From contig JASFAU010000002.1 in assembly GCA_039704465.1 (NCBI GenBank), forward strand, positions 1,488,001-1,552,000: a stretch of DNA of 64,000 bases. The letters run 5' to 3'. Positions 51,395 through 63,676 of the stretch are shown here, one piece after another. Below the pieces are notes generated by a model. That model saw nothing but the letters and a program-made list of their open reading frames with translations. It made no database searches and had not been told where the DNA came from. The position numbers and the translations under genes were made by a program. Source of the stretch: Plasmodiophora brassicae. Lineage: Eukaryota; Endomyxa; Phytomyxea; Plasmodiophorida; Plasmodiophoridae. Positions within the stretch are counted from its first letter, which is position 1. The number at the start of each line of letters is the position of its first letter.

Positions 51395-52633
51395 TCATAA
51401 CGGGTCGAACTCCATGATCAGGACCTGCCTTGTCATGCGCGTCGGCAGGGCGACCGAGTCGTCGGAATCGGTGGCGGATTCGTCCGGGTCCTCGGCGGTC
51501 AGCTCGGATCGCCACTGCGAGCGCGCCTCGACCAGCGTGCCGTTCTTGGCCACGTAGACGAGACGGGCGAAGTGCATGGTCGTGCTCCCTTGCACCCAGC
51601 AGCGTATGAAGTGATGGGCAATGTCGCGCCAGCTGACCGGATGGAACAGCTTCCAGAAGTTGGGCAGAAACATGCCGAGCATGGACTCCTGGTGCACGGT
51701 CGATCGGCTCTGCAGGTCGTCGTTCGTGTACCCCAGCAGGGCGCGGGCAGCGCCGTTCAGCGTCGCCCGGGCATCGTTGGACTGCCCCGTCGAGCAGATG
51801 TAATAGGTCAGGGTCGGCACCGACTGCTGCTGCTGCTGGCACGGGGACATCGGCGACGCCACGAGGCCATTATACTCGGCGCTGGGCGTCGGCACCGTAA
51901 CGGGCCAGTCGGCGCGGCTGCGCCGGACGTCGTTGTAGATCCAGCGGACGTCAGCGGGTGTCAGCACGCACCGGACGATTCGCAGGTAGGCGTTGAGCAT
52001 GTCGGGCGGCAGGCTGCGTACGAGATCGGGTGGGAACGCGCGGTGCCCGTACTTGATGGCCTTGGTCAGCATCTCCGGGATGCAGGTCGGCGTGCCGACC
52101 GGCGTCAGCACGGGCAGCACGGGATCGGGCGCCGGCTGCCAGTACCTGCCGACCTGGGCGACGACCTGCCCGCAGTGGCCCTGCATGTGCCATGAGTTCC
52201 AGGGGTCACCGCAGGGTCTACCGGTCGAGCGCCGACTCACAGCGGATGCCGGGTCGCCCCGGCTGGCGATGCACATGTCGTCCAGGTGCAGGCGCACGCA
52301 TCGGGAGCAGGGCGTCGCCGCCTCACAGCGCACCTTGCTGCGCGCGCACGGGCCACACGCGGCGGACAGGCGTGGGCCGAGCGGGCGCCGCCGAACGCAC
52401 GGCGCAGGGTCGGCGCAGATGGCGCCCCGACGCTCGCACCGATCGCAGGGACGGTTGCGATCGCACGCCGCCTTATGCCGCTTACACAGGGCGCAGGCTG
52501 GACGGCGCCCGGCAGCGACCTGGGCGGCATCGTCGCCCCCCGGCAGGACAAGCGCTGTCATGCCCTTCGGTGAGGCGGGGCGGCGCGCTATGCAGCAGAG
52601 ATGAGGAGCGCCAATGACCACGGCAGTCTGCAT
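51395..52633 (-). CDS. Transcription factor with two Zn2Cys6 clusters and a PAS-like domain
   Basis: From ATG 52633 (MQTAVVIG), 412 aa, one exon. Two adjacent binuclear zinc clusters: CALCKRHKAACDRNRPCDRC..C (CX2CX6CX5CX2CX6C) and CGPCARSKVRCEAATPCSRC..C (CX2CX6CX5CX2CX7C), about residues 41-112. The C-terminal half has a PAS-like region (LNGAARALLGYTNDDL, FWKLFHPVSWRDIAHHF, ARLVYVAKNGTLVEARS), as in the ERT1/AcuK regulators of gluconeogenesis. Ordinary family members have one zinc cluster; two in tandem is unusual. Targets cannot be inferred. It converges on the WDR44-like gene 119 bp away. Confidence 0.85.
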   Translation of the reverse strand: MQTAVVIGAPHLCCIARRPASPKGMTALVLPGGDDAAQVAAGRRPACALCKRHKAACDRNRPCDRCERRGAICADPAPCVRRRPLGPRLSAACGPCARSKVRCEAATPCSRCVRLHLDDMCIASRGDPASAVSRRSTGRPCGDPWNSWHMQGHCGQVVAQVGRYWQPAPDPVLPVLTPVGTPTCIPEMLTKAIKYGHRAFPPDLVRSLPPDMLNAYLRIVRCVLTPADVRWIYNDVRRSRADWPVTVPTPSAEYNGLVASPMSPCQQQQQSVPTLTYYICSTGQSNDARATLNGAARALLGYTNDDLQSRSTVHQESMLGMFLPNFWKLFHPVSWRDIAHHFIRCWVQGSTTMHFARLVYVAKNGTLVEARSQWRSELTAEDPDESATDSDDSVALPTRMTRQVLIMEFDPL

Positions 52634-53147
52634 GATGGCGAAAGTGCGCAGGGCCCCAGGGTCGAGCCTGGGCGCCGGATTTAGATCAGCGCGAAACCCC
52701 GGATCGGGTTGGCCAACCGGCCACGCTGTCCGTCAGCGGGGCCGGCTCGGCCAATGGCACTTCCACCCCCAATGGCCCCTGGGGGTCTGGCAGGGGGGCG
52801 GCGGCCTAAATATGGAGCTGCGCCTGACCACCGCCCTGTCGGAAGGTTCCCAGCGGTGCCGCCGCGCGAACCATCCATAGCAACACAGGCCAAGCGCGCG
52901 CCCTTTCGCATCGGGCCGTATACACCGGTCCGACTCCCTCGGAACGGTGGCCGCCTCGTCACACACAGGGGACAAATGATCATTCGGTCCCCTGTATCCG
53001 ACAGCAGTTGTGCAACCTTATGGGCATGGTCAACCTGTCCAGAAGTCGCTGGCGGCGAACGGCTGGCAGGCCAGCGCGAACAGGTGACGGGCGATTGTCG
53101 CGGCGGCCGGGTTCACCGGATACTACGACGACGGAGTGCGTGGCTGA
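52634..53147. other. Intergenic, no gene recognised
   Basis: About 510 bp of GC-rich sequence between divergent genes. Frames here are overlapping and anonymous. Probable promoters of the zinc-cluster gene and Derlin. Confidence 0.45.
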
Positions 53148-53910
53148 ATGGCGCCGTCGATCGAGGAATGGTGGGCCGAGATCCCGCCGGTCACCAAGGC
53201 GCTCATGATCGCAGCGATAGGGACGACGGCCGTCGTATCGCTCGGTATTGTGCACCCGGCCGACCTGTACCTGGACACGCACGCCGTCGTCAGGCACGTG
53301 CAGGTGTGGCGCCTGCTGACCTGCTTCTCGTTCCTGGGTACCATCGGCATCGGATGGTTCCTGCAACTCTACATAATGTATGCGCACGGCCAGGACGACG
53401 TTATCAATTTCCATCCCGGCTGATTCGCCTGCTCGTGTCAGATCGAAATACGGTGCAACGTTGGAGAAGGAGTATTTCCGCGGGGCGACGTCCCGCGCCG
53501 ATTTCGTATTCATGCTGGTGTTTAGCGCCAGCGTGCTCGTCCTGGCATCATTGGTCGTACCCGGCCTGTACTTCCTGGGGCCCTCGCTCGTCACCGTCCT
53601 CATCTACGTCTGGAGCCGGTCCGACCCGCACATCCCCGTGACGTTCTTCGGGTTCCGGTTCCAGGCCTGGCAGGTCCCGTTCCTTCTGATGGTGTTCCAC
53701 GTCCTGATGGGCGGGTCCGCCCTGCCCGACATTGTCGGCATCCTGGCCGGACACGCCTACTACTTCAGCACGACCGTCGTCCCCAGGGCGTACGGCGTAA
53801 CGCTGGTCAAGACGCCCGCGTTCCTGATCGGCCAGCTGGCGCAGGAGGGCCCGGCACGAGCGGGCATGTCGTGGCGGCGCACTGGCCAGGGCCACCGGCT
53901 CGCCGACTGA
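53148..53910 (+). CDS. Derlin family ER membrane protein
   Basis: Exons 53148-53377 and 53442-53910 (intron GTATGC..GTGTCAG, 64 nt), 232 aa. The N-terminus IEEWWAEIPPVTKALMIAAI and VWRLLTCFSFLGTIGIGWF, across the splice LEKEYFRGATSRADFVFMLV, then LVVPGLYFLGPSLVTVLIYV-type helices and HVLMGGSALPDIVGILAGHA with YYF. This is the Derlin pattern (rhomboid-like fold without the catalytic Ser-His pair). Derlins help extract misfolded proteins from the ER for degradation (ERAD). The tail is short and basic. Confidence 0.9.
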
Positions 53911-54268
53911 TACAGGGGCCGGCCCGCCCGACGACCGCCCGGGGGGTACCTGTACCGACATAAAAAACATCGCGGGGGCGATCCGCAGATTTTAGGTGCG
54001 ATTTTTTGCGGTGTGCCCAGTGTTCTAAATTTGTCGACCGGGCCCGCCGGGTAGACAGAGCGGGGTGGTGTTGTTGGTGGGTCACTCACACCGTGTCATC
54101 ACGATCGCCGATCGGGATCAGGCGGCAGCGGCGCATCGGGGGCGACTGGTGCGCGCGCGCGCAGCATTGTCGTCGCCCGTGGGCTGCTCCGTCGCCCCCC
54201 TCGTAGCCCCTAGCGCGAATCGGCAGCAACGTTGATCGTCGCGTGTTGCTGACGACGGCCTCCGAGAC
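53911..54268. other. Intergenic, no gene recognised
   Basis: About 360 bp. Contains an AT-rich patch (ACATAAAAAACATCG..GATTTTTTGCGG, 53958-54009) and a GCGCGCGCGC run at 54150-54161. Likely holds the Derlin terminator and the kinase promoter. Confidence 0.4.
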
Positions 54269-56759
54269 ATGGCCATGGCGGCGCCCGATGCGCCGTCGTC
54301 CATGCCGCCCGCCGAACGGTACCAAAAGCTGGCCAAGATCGGCAAGGGGTCGTTCGGCGACGTCTTCAAGGGGTACCGCACGCCCCGCTCCGATGTACTG
54401 CTTGTATACCGGGCGGCACTGATACTCGGGATTCCACCGTAGTCTGGATCGGGTGACACAGGGCATCGTCGCCATCAAGGTGATCGACCTGGAGGCCGCC
54501 GAGGACGAGATCGAGGACATCCAGCAGGAGATCACGGTCCTGTCGCAATGCCATTCGCCCTACATCACGCAGTACTACGGGTCGCACCTGTCCAATTCGG
54601 AGCTGTGGATCGTCATGGAATACCTGGGCGGCGGGTCCATACTCGACCTGATGGAGGAGGCCCCCCTGGAGGAGGTCTACATTGCCATCATATTGCGGGA
54701 GATCCTCAGAGGCCTCGAGTACCTGCACGACAACGGGAAGATCCATCGGGACATCAAAGGTCCGTTGGCGACGATCCCAATCCACAGTGTCCGCGCCCCC
54801 CACGTCCTCTAACCGTTCGACGTGCGGCAGCCGCCAACGTTCTCCTGTCGTCCAAGGGCGAGGTCAAGCTCGCCGACTTTGGCGTCGTTGGCCAGCTGTC
54901 CAACACGGTTGGCGACTCGCGGGCGCGGTTGATTGCTCCCGGCGGCGCTGACCGCCCGGATGCCTGCAGATGCGGAAGCGGAACACGTTCGTGGGGACGC
55001 CGTTCTGGATGGCCCCCGAGGTCATCCAGCAGTCGGACTACGACGAGAAGGCGGACATCTGGTCGCTGGGCATCACGGCGATTGAGATGGCGACCGGCGA
55101 GCCGCCGTTCGCCAACATCCACCCGATGCGCGTGCTCTTCATCATCCCGAAGCAGAAACCCGCCCGCCTCGAGGGCAACTTCTCCAAGCACTTCAAGGAC
55201 TTTGTCGAGAAGTGCCTGCAGAAGGAGCCGGCGAAGCGGCCGTCCGCCAAGGAATTGCTGCGTCATAAGTTCGTCCGCAATGCCAAGAAGATCTCGTGCC
55301 TCGTCGACTTGCTCGAGCGCGTCTCGCAGGACCGCACCGTTGGCGTAAGTCGGACCTAGGACGTCGGCGAAGGCGCCCGCCCCCCTGACTCTGTTCGTTG
55401 TAGGTCGACCGCGACGACCAGCAGTACGGGACGTTACGGGAGCAGAACGCGCCCGACGACACGTGGCTGTTCAACACGATCAAGGCGGCGCCCAGTGAGG
55501 ACAACGCGGACGTCGACGATGACAAGGACGACGACGGCACCGAGGATGTGTTCGCGTCCGCCCACGAGGGCGAGCTCGGCGACGGCCTCGGGACGGTGCG
55601 CATGCGACCGTCGGCCATCAGCGCGTCCACGGCCCCGTCTCACGTCGAATCAACGGAAAGCATGGCGACGGGAAGCACCGTGTACCACGGTGAGGGATAA
55701 CCTGGACCCTCGCGGCAACCGACCTGCGTTCCTGACCCGTGTCATGTAGCGAATGCCGCCAGCGGTGACGAGAGCTTCGAACCGTTCGCCAGCGACGACG
55801 ACCCGTACGGGACCATCAGACGCGTCCCGGGGCCGAAAGGTAACGTTCTGCTGCGCTGCGTTTCGATGCTGGCCATCACTGATGCTGTGTGTGTCTTCTC
55901 TCCCCCTGTCCGTTTCCTCGTTAGGCCAGTTCGACCCGAACGACCCGTTTGCGTACGCAGGCGACAGCGATGGCGAAGACGGTCCATCGATGTACGGGAC
56001 CGTCCGGGCGACGCCTGCCGACAAGCAGGGTACGGTGCGCGGCGCCCCATCGGATGCCTCGGCGGCGAAGAAGGGCCTGCTGTCGAGCAGCAAGCAGGCG
56101 GCGGCCGCGGCCAACGCCCGATATCGTGACGATGCGCCTCCGGACGACGCCGAGCCTGACATCGACGTGTCGTTCGTCGTCAGTGGAGCCGCGGCCGACG
56201 AGAAGGTCACCGAGGCCGTCGACGACGACGACGAGTCGTTCCTCGACGCGGTCATCGGGCCAGCCATATCGTCGATCGCGTCCGGCTCCAGCGGCAGACT
56301 GGCGCGTGCGCTCGACGACCTTCGAGCAGCATTCGACGAGCTGGAGGACGCGAAGCCCGGTGCCTGCAAGGGGTTCCTGGACCGGGCCGCCCGGCTGACG
56401 ACGAGGACGACGACGCCGCCCCAGAAAGCGCCACAGCAACATCTACCGCCGCCATCAAAGTCGTTACCGCGGGGAGGCACATCGCCGCCGTCTGCCTCGG
56501 CGACGCTGTCGCCGCAGAAGGCGTCGCCAGCGCCTGCGGTCGCCCGCCTGGCGCATGCCATATCGGACGGGGGCCAGGGATCGGCCCAGCAGGCCGACGT
56601 GGACGAGCACACGACGACCCAGTCGGTGCGAAGCCCCGAGCCCGGCATGTTCAACGCCCTTTTAAACAGGTATGGTCCCGGCGGCGGCGCTGCTGTTGTG
56701 ATGCCCGTCCCGCCAACCGCTGACACTGCCCTGCTGCTAGATGGAAGAACGTAAGCTAA
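54269..56759 (+). CDS. Ste20/GCK-III (MST3/STK25-type) protein kinase
   Basis: Exons: 54269-54372, 54443-54759, 54831-54907, 54970-55344, 55404-55689, 55750-55839, 55925-about 56677 and 56741-56759; introns 59-85 nt, all GT..AG and in frame. Kinase domain: glycine loop [43 protein letters not shown], catalytic [18 protein letters not shown], activation loop [19 protein letters not shown] and [20 protein letters not shown]. These identify germinal-centre kinase group III, which acts in polarity, cytokinesis and STRIPAK signalling. The long acidic C-terminal tail ([21 protein letters not shown]) is low complexity. The last intron (56678-56740) is inferred; without it the frame ends at 56754. 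Confidence 0.9.
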
Positions 56760-56918
56760 GTCTCTGAAAATGTGTTGTCTGGCAATACAAAACCCTATCC
56801 AATGTCAGTCGGGGCAGCGATCGCGGGGTCGGCTGACGACCGCGACCCGGAGAAGGTCGGACGTTTGGGCAGCGCCAGTCCTGAAATAAACAGGCGCGCC
56901 GCTTGGAGCCATTTACAA

Positions 56919-59900
56919 TCAGGACTGGTTGTAATAATAGATGCCTTGCTGCAGGTACTGGATGGAGTCGTACGTGTTCGTCCTGAAGTTGTTGTACGAG
57001 TCGAGCACGACGTTGATCATGTGCTGGGCGGCGTCCCGCTCGTTCTTGTCGGGCGCGAACCTCTGCTTCAGGTTCGCCACCGAGTCGGCCTTGAAGCAGC
57101 CCAGGGCGCTGGCCGACATCAGGTCGGCGATGGACAGGAAGTCGTCGCGGTGGGCGCGCACGGCCAGGTACCCGCGGGCGCAGAGCTCGACGAACCAGTT
57201 CCACAGGTCCGAGTCGTAGTTGTCCATGACCTCGACCATCTCCAGCGTCAGCTTGAACCCGCCCGGCTCGAACTTCATGTCCTTGGCCGGCGAGATGTCA
57301 AAGATGAAGCCGAAGTCGATGTGGACGACGTGGCCGTCGTCGTCCAGCAGGATGTTGCCGTTGTGTCGGTCCTTGACCTGCAGCAGGTAGCAGCAGACGG
57401 CGTAGCCGGCCATGGACAGGACAAAGTTCCGCTGCGCCTGCTTGAAGGCGGCGCCCTCGGCCCGCCCGTACTTGGACAGGAAGTAGTCGCGCAGGCTCAG
57501 CCCGTTGCTCTTGCCGAGCTCGTCGCGCGACGCCGACCGGCGAACGCACTCGATGACGCCGCCCAGGTCGCGCGTCGGCCCCGTCCGGTTCGGGATCACC
57601 AGGTACGGGTAGACGAACAGGGGCAGGCCGACGGACGCGAACACGTCCTTGGCCAGGCGGATGAACTGTAGCGCCAGGCAGTCCTGGCGGCAGTCGTCGC
57701 CCGCCTTGAAGATCACCTGCTTCGTGGAGACGGCGGCGGCGGGAGTGGTGGTGGTGGTGGTGGTGGCGGAGCGCACCAGGAACTCGACGAGGAACGGGAC
57801 GCGCGCCGCCGACTGCAGCGGCTTGGCCGTCGGCACGAGGATGTCGACGACCTGCGCCGTGTGATCCGTCGGCAGGTACAGCGGGTGCCGGGCGCTCTCC
57901 AGCGCCTCGGCCCGCACCCGCTGCAGCTGGCGCTGGAGCTCGGCCCGCCGCTCCTCCTTCATCGGCTTCGGGATCTCCAGCAGGTCCGACGACAGCCTCG
58001 TGATCGACGCGATGAACGCGAACTCGGCGCGGTAGAAGTCGGCGGCGGCGTCGGGCAGCGACGCGACGACCTACGGTGGTGCAGGAGTCAGCGGACGAGC
58101 ACGCGAACCACCACGACCACCACCACCCGACGACGTACCTGCTGCTCGAGCTGGGCGCAGATCGCCGGCAGCGGGTCGTTGGGGGCCTGACGCGACCGGG
58201 GCGACTCGTCGACGACCGCCTCGGTCTGCAGCGCCCAGATCAGCTGGTGGGCCAGGTGCGGCGACAGCGTGCCGGCGCGCAGCAGGAACCGGGCCAGGCT
58301 GCCGAACCGGTCGTGCCGGAGCGCCTGGATGATCTCCGACATGTAGAAGATGACGCCGGTGAACGCGTGCCGCCCCAGCGACCGCATCGTGTACTGCGTC
58401 ACCGTCTCACAGTCGGCGTACGGCTGGCAGAGCAGGCGCAGGGCCGTCGGCAGCGAGCACGACTCGAACAGGGCCAGGTGCTTCAGCTGCGGCGCGTTCC
58501 CCTTGCAATTCTTGGCGTTGGCCAGCAGGCGCACGGATTCGGCGACGTTGGCAAACGCCAGCGGGTGCGTCTGGATGCGGGCGCGTATCAGCGTGCGCAG
58601 CTGGGGCACCCAGGACAGGCGCTGCGCCAGGCGGTAGGCCAGGCGCGGGTCAATGTGCCACGCCAGGTGGAAGTACCGGCGCGCCTCCTCGCTGCCGACC
58701 GCCCCGATGTTGTACGCGTACAGGTTCTCGTCGCGCAGGGCCAGGTCGGGCGACCGGCGCGGGTTGTGCCACGCGACCAGCCGGTGGAACTCGTGCGACA
58801 GCAGCAGGATCAGCAGGTCGGCGTTCGACGAATGCCGACGGACGCCCACGGTCACCTGGACGAAACGGGCACACGCCCATCAGAGCAACGCACAGGCACG
58901 GTCGCCCCCCGATTACCTGGTCGTTGACGGCGCTGGTTCGCAGGCCCCACGGCGCGTCCGAGTACTCGCTGGCCTGCCGGTTCGGTGTGGGGACGTTGCC
59001 ATACCCGGGTCCCGGGTCGGTGACGAGCGACGCCGCCTTGTGCGGCGCCTCGCTGCGAACCGTCTGACGAACGGACCCGCCGTGCACGCTCGACGTGTCG
59101 CGGATCGAGCTGGACGACGCCGCGTACGCGGTGGCCACACGCCCCGTGCTGGCAGCGGAAGGCGTCGTCGCGGGCGCCGCACTTCGCGTCGTCGCGGCCG
59201 ACCCAGCACAGGCCCGGACCGATTCAATGAACGTGGCGATCGTGGCGGCGTCCCGGACGACGTCGGCCCAGTTGGTGTGGGGCGACCAGCGCGGCCCGTC
59301 GTAGAACCAGGCGAAGGCGCAGGCCATGACCCGGTCGTGGAGCAGCGTCAGGTCGGTGTGCCGGACGGAGCCGACCATGCGCAGGCCCAGGTACAGGAGG
59401 CGGAACCGCGGGCCGAACGCGAACGGCGCGCAGGACAGGCGGTCGGGCCTCGACAGCGCCTTGTGCAGCATGGACTCGACGGCGCGCAGGCTGCCCAGGC
59501 TCCTGTCCGACAGCGTGTCGAACCGGTCGATCAGGAACTGGATCCACAGGTCGTGGCAGGCGGCGACGCGCTCGTCCGGCTGCAAGGCGCCAGCCCCATG
59601 TCAGACCGCGCATGGGACGTGCAGGCGGGGGGCCGGCAGCGGCGAACCAACCCGGAAGTAGGACCCGATCCTCGTGAACAGGCAGCCGTCGAACTGGGCG
59701 GACGCGTCCTTCGTCCCGCTGAACAGGCCGAGCTGGGAGTCCACCGTGTGCGACCAGGCGGGGACCATGGTGACCAGCAGGCCGACGGAGAAGGCGTGCG
59801 ACACGGCGAACAGCCAGGACCAGGTGGCCGTGGCCACCTGCATGGCCGCCTCGGTGAACATGTACACGGGGGCCATGCAGACCAGGTGCATCAGCTCACG

Positions 59901-62900
59901 GGGATCCACCTGAACGCACTCGTTCCGTCAGGGGGGCACGGTCCACCCAGGCGTTGCTCCCTCGGATACGAACCTCGCGGTGAACGGCCAGGGGCGTGTC
60001 GCTGAACGCGGCAGCGTCTTCGTCCTCGGGCACGGGCGCCTGCACGGACCAGACGAGCAGGGCGGCCGACAGGAACATGCCCCGTTCGAACTGTGCCAGG
60101 ACAGCGCGCGTCACCGCGCCCGTGCGCCGGTACTTGGCCAGCACGTCGTGGAACTCGTCCAGCAGGCCACGGGCCATCACCTCGCCGAAGGGCGTGCCGG
60201 GCACCGTCTTGTTCCTCGACCGGCAGTGCGCGTGGAACTGCCCGCGAACCTGGCCCAGGTACCGCTGCCGGGTCGCTAGCGACTGGAGCAGGTTGGCCGA
60301 CGCCGGATCCGCGTCCGCCGGGCAGACCAGCGCCCGCACGACGTTGCGCTTGCCGGCCAGGATCGACCGCAACGACGACGTGATGCCGAACGACGGCGAC
60401 ACGTCGTCAGGGGCCGCGTACTGCAACTCCTGGACGTATATCTGCAGCAGGGACGACAGGTGCGATGGGACGACGAACGCGGCGTTGTCCAGCCAGCGCT
60501 GCAGCGTCTTCTGCATTGTCTGGCTGATCAACAGGCGCGATTTGGCGTCGTCCGGCAGGTCCAGCGGGGGGACGCGCAGGGTCGTCCAACCCGTCGACGA
60601 CCGGCCGTCGGCAGCAATCAGGTCCAGGCCAGCCGTCGTCGACTGGACGGCGGCGACGGCGTCGAACAGCGCAAACAGGCACGGCCTGGACCACTGCAGG
60701 AACGGGAACCGCGTCACGAGCTCCTTCAGGTACTCGCTGGCCTTCACACTGACGCGACGATATCGGCTGCAGCAGGCGCCGAACAGGAAGACGGCGTGCG
60801 ACTCCAGGTTCAGCCGACGAGGCGATCCGGCCGGCCACGAGGACAGCGCCTGCGACGTACCCGTCAGTTAAGGATCGGCGGGATCTGGAAACAGCGCCGC
60901 ACCTCAAGGAACAACTGGAAGACGTTGTCGGCGACGGCGTCGACCATCTTGCTGACCGTGGCCGACGTCTGATCGTGCAGGTAGTCGAACATGTTCGTGA
61001 ACGTGCCCGTCGAGGCGCGCAGCGATTCCAGGGCCTCGATCGTCATCACGTAGGACACGGCGCCAACGGAGAGCGTCGTGGACGCGGTCGCGTGCGCAGG
61101 GAGGAGAGCGGCGAGGCGGGCGCGCAGGTCTGCCAGCCCGACCTGGCTCAGACCGGATTCTGAGAACCGGTCCAGGTCGTGCGACCCGGTACTGGCGGAG
61201 CTGGGTGAGCACGACGACAGAGCGAGGCTGGGCGTCCTGGACGCAATGGTCTTGACGGCGACGGCCCATGCGGGCGGCCACAGGTTCGGCTGGCCGCAGT
61301 CGGCGAACTTGTACAGGACGAGGTAATTCCACAGCGAGCGGAACCATTTCACGTCAGCGTCGACGGCATCGAACAGCGTGACGGTCGTCGGCCTCGATGC
61401 GATGTCCGATTCCCAGGGCGACCGCGAATGTGCACGGTCGGCGAGCCTCGACGACGGGCGCGGGTCCATCAGGGCGGACAGCGACGGCAGGAGGAAACCG
61501 AGGGCGCCGGCCATCGACGAGAAATTGTAGATGGCGGACTGCTCCATGCGTTCCTGGATCTGACGCCCCAGCGTCTTGAACAGCTTCAGCAGCGACTTCA
61601 GCAACCCGCTTCGCAGCTCAGCCGACGTCACGCGCGTGGCCAGTTGCAGGAGCGCATCGGGGATCTCCTTGCGGTTCCACTTGTTGTCCGGTATGAACGG
61701 CTTGCTGTAGATGTTCGTCAGGAGCGAGACGACATCGTTGAAGATCCTGGGCTCGGACACCAGCGCGATGCTCGTCAGGTGCGGAATCTGGCGGCGACAG
61801 CACACGATTCAGAAGCGGGGCGCCGTCAGACGATTTACCAGAGCGCGCGCGTCACGTACGACGATATGCAGCAGCTTCGGCGAGTTGGAGAACTTGTTGA
61901 TCAGCATGGGCAGGACGTGCTCGGTCACTTTGGGATGGTTCACCATGGAGGTGACGCGACCGAGAAGCAGGAGCAGGGACTGTTCGGTGCCGGACGCCGT
62001 ATCGTCCTGATCGGACGTTGACATCAGCAGCGTGTTGTCGAGGGAAAACACGAGCTTCCTGGCGATCATGTCGGTGAAGTTCCGATTGGGCATCTGAAGC
62101 TCGGCGCGCAGAATCGTGGCGAGCGCCGAGCTGACGTCCTCGTGCAACTCCTCGTGGTCGGGATGCGCGATGACGTCGGGCGTCTCCAGCAGCGCCTTCA
62201 GCTGCTCGACGGCCTGCGCAATCAGGGCGACATCGTTGACAACGAGCCGGGTGATGCCTTGTAGCATGGCGCGCCAGACGGGCTTGCACTTCCGCATCGA
62301 CGAGTCGCTTCCAGGTCGTACCGCCGAGCGCATCAGTTTGAACAAGCACTGGAGCAGGTCGGCGGCCCGGTCGGGGACCGGAATTGCACACGATACCGTC
62401 AGCCCGACACAGGCCACCATCATCGGGACCGTCAGGTGCCCCGACTGCGTTCGCAATGCGGACAGGTCGGACGGCAGGCCATCAATCTGTTCGGCGGCGC
62501 CCTCGCCGTTGCCACTGCGAGTGAACCCCAGGACGTGCAGGCCCATCTGGTACAGGCGGCCGACGACCTTTGCATCCAGGATGTCGTCGCGAACCAGCTG
62601 CAGCGAAATCGACGAGATCGCCAGCGTCTGCGTCGCCGTCCACCGTTCGTACGATCGCCGGGCGGGGCCACGTTCGCTTCGACTCGTCACCGACGCCTTC
62701 AGTTTCGCGGCCAGCTCCACCTGCTGGATGCAGGCGGCCAGCGCCGCGAACAACAGCGGCCTCAGCGCAGGGCCGGCCCCGGACACCACCTGCCAGGCAA
62801 GTTCAACACGACGATACGCAACGACGGCAGTGGCAGCGAGACTACCTGTTCGGACAGGGCCTCCAGGACGCCGTGCAGGATGGCGTGATGGTCGGCGGGT

Positions 62901-63331
62901 GCCGCCAGGGCCGACTGCAGGGCGACCACAATGGCCTGGGCCGACGTCGGATGCGCCGTCTGCTGCGCGACCGATAAGCACAGGCGATAGACGGTGTGGG
63001 AATCCGGGGCTGGATTGTACAGCGCGATGGACGACAGGTAGGCGAGCACCGACGGCAGTAACGTGGCCCCTTGCGTCGCAGATAGGTCCGACAGCGCCAG
63101 CAGCGCGCCCTGCGACCGCTTATCGAGCGGTTGCGACCCGCACGTCTGCTCGTCGAGGCGCAGGTCAATCGACGCGCTGACGGCGTTCACGTACGGCGAC
63201 GCGTGGCGGAGCGGCGCCGACGGCAGCCGCGGGCACAGGTCGCACAGCCGCTCCGTGTGCACGACGTCGCCACCGCCCTGCGATATGCAGCTGGTCAGCA
63301 GGTTCAGCGCGCGCACGTACATGACCGTCAT
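56919..63331 (-). CDS. Phosphatidylinositol 4-kinase type III alpha
   Basis: A multi-exon gene read on the minus strand; likely start at ATG 63331 (MTVMYVRALNLL), stop at 56919. The last exon (58070-56919) is the kinase: VIFKAGDDCRQDCLALQFIR, catalytic loop KDRHNGNILLDDDGHVVHID followed by FGFIF, and a C-terminus with YNNFRTNTYDSIQYLQQG. The exon before it (about 58859-58139) is the PIK helical domain (LAYRLAQRLSWVPQLRTLIR, SEIIQALRHD). Upstream exons give the long alpha-solenoid (IPDALLQLATRVTSAELRSG, FVELCARGYL type helices). Splice sites such as GTACGTCG at 58138 and GTAATC at about 58916 are clear; several others were not fixed. PI4KA makes PI4P at the plasma membrane and is essential in most eukaryotes. 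Confidence 0.9.
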
Positions 63332-63676
63332 CGTCCTGCGCCGCGCGCTCCCAGTGCGCGCCCCGCGACAGACGCCAACTACACGGCGCGCGCTCCCGCC
63401 CGGCCGAACAGGCACCCGGTGGGCAGCCTGCACCCACACACGAAACCCCCCGGGCCCCGGCCCGCCCCAAAAAAAGCACCGGGCCAGCACCGTTTTTGTT
63501 TTGCGTCCACAGGAGCAGTCGCCGACTGCTCCGGCGACGAGCTGCTCCCGGCGATCGTCGCTCTAAACCGCCTACACTGCCGCGATACTGGAGCAATACA
63601 TTGCAGGATTGGTTGCCGAACGTTGACGGCGGATCAGTTTTCAGGTTGTGCACACGGCGCTGTTAGCAGGGCAGGA
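63332..63676. other. Intergenic, no gene recognised
   Basis: About 345 bp between PI4KA and the next minus-strand gene. Contains a short CCCCGGGCCCCGGCCCGCCCC-like GC block followed by AAAAAA (about 63447-63476). Likely PI4KA promoter. Confidence 0.4.

Noticed and set aside
58076..63180. Several 250-450-codon plus-strand ORFs
   Set aside because: Antisense shadows of the PI4KA exons, which carry the conserved kinase motifs.
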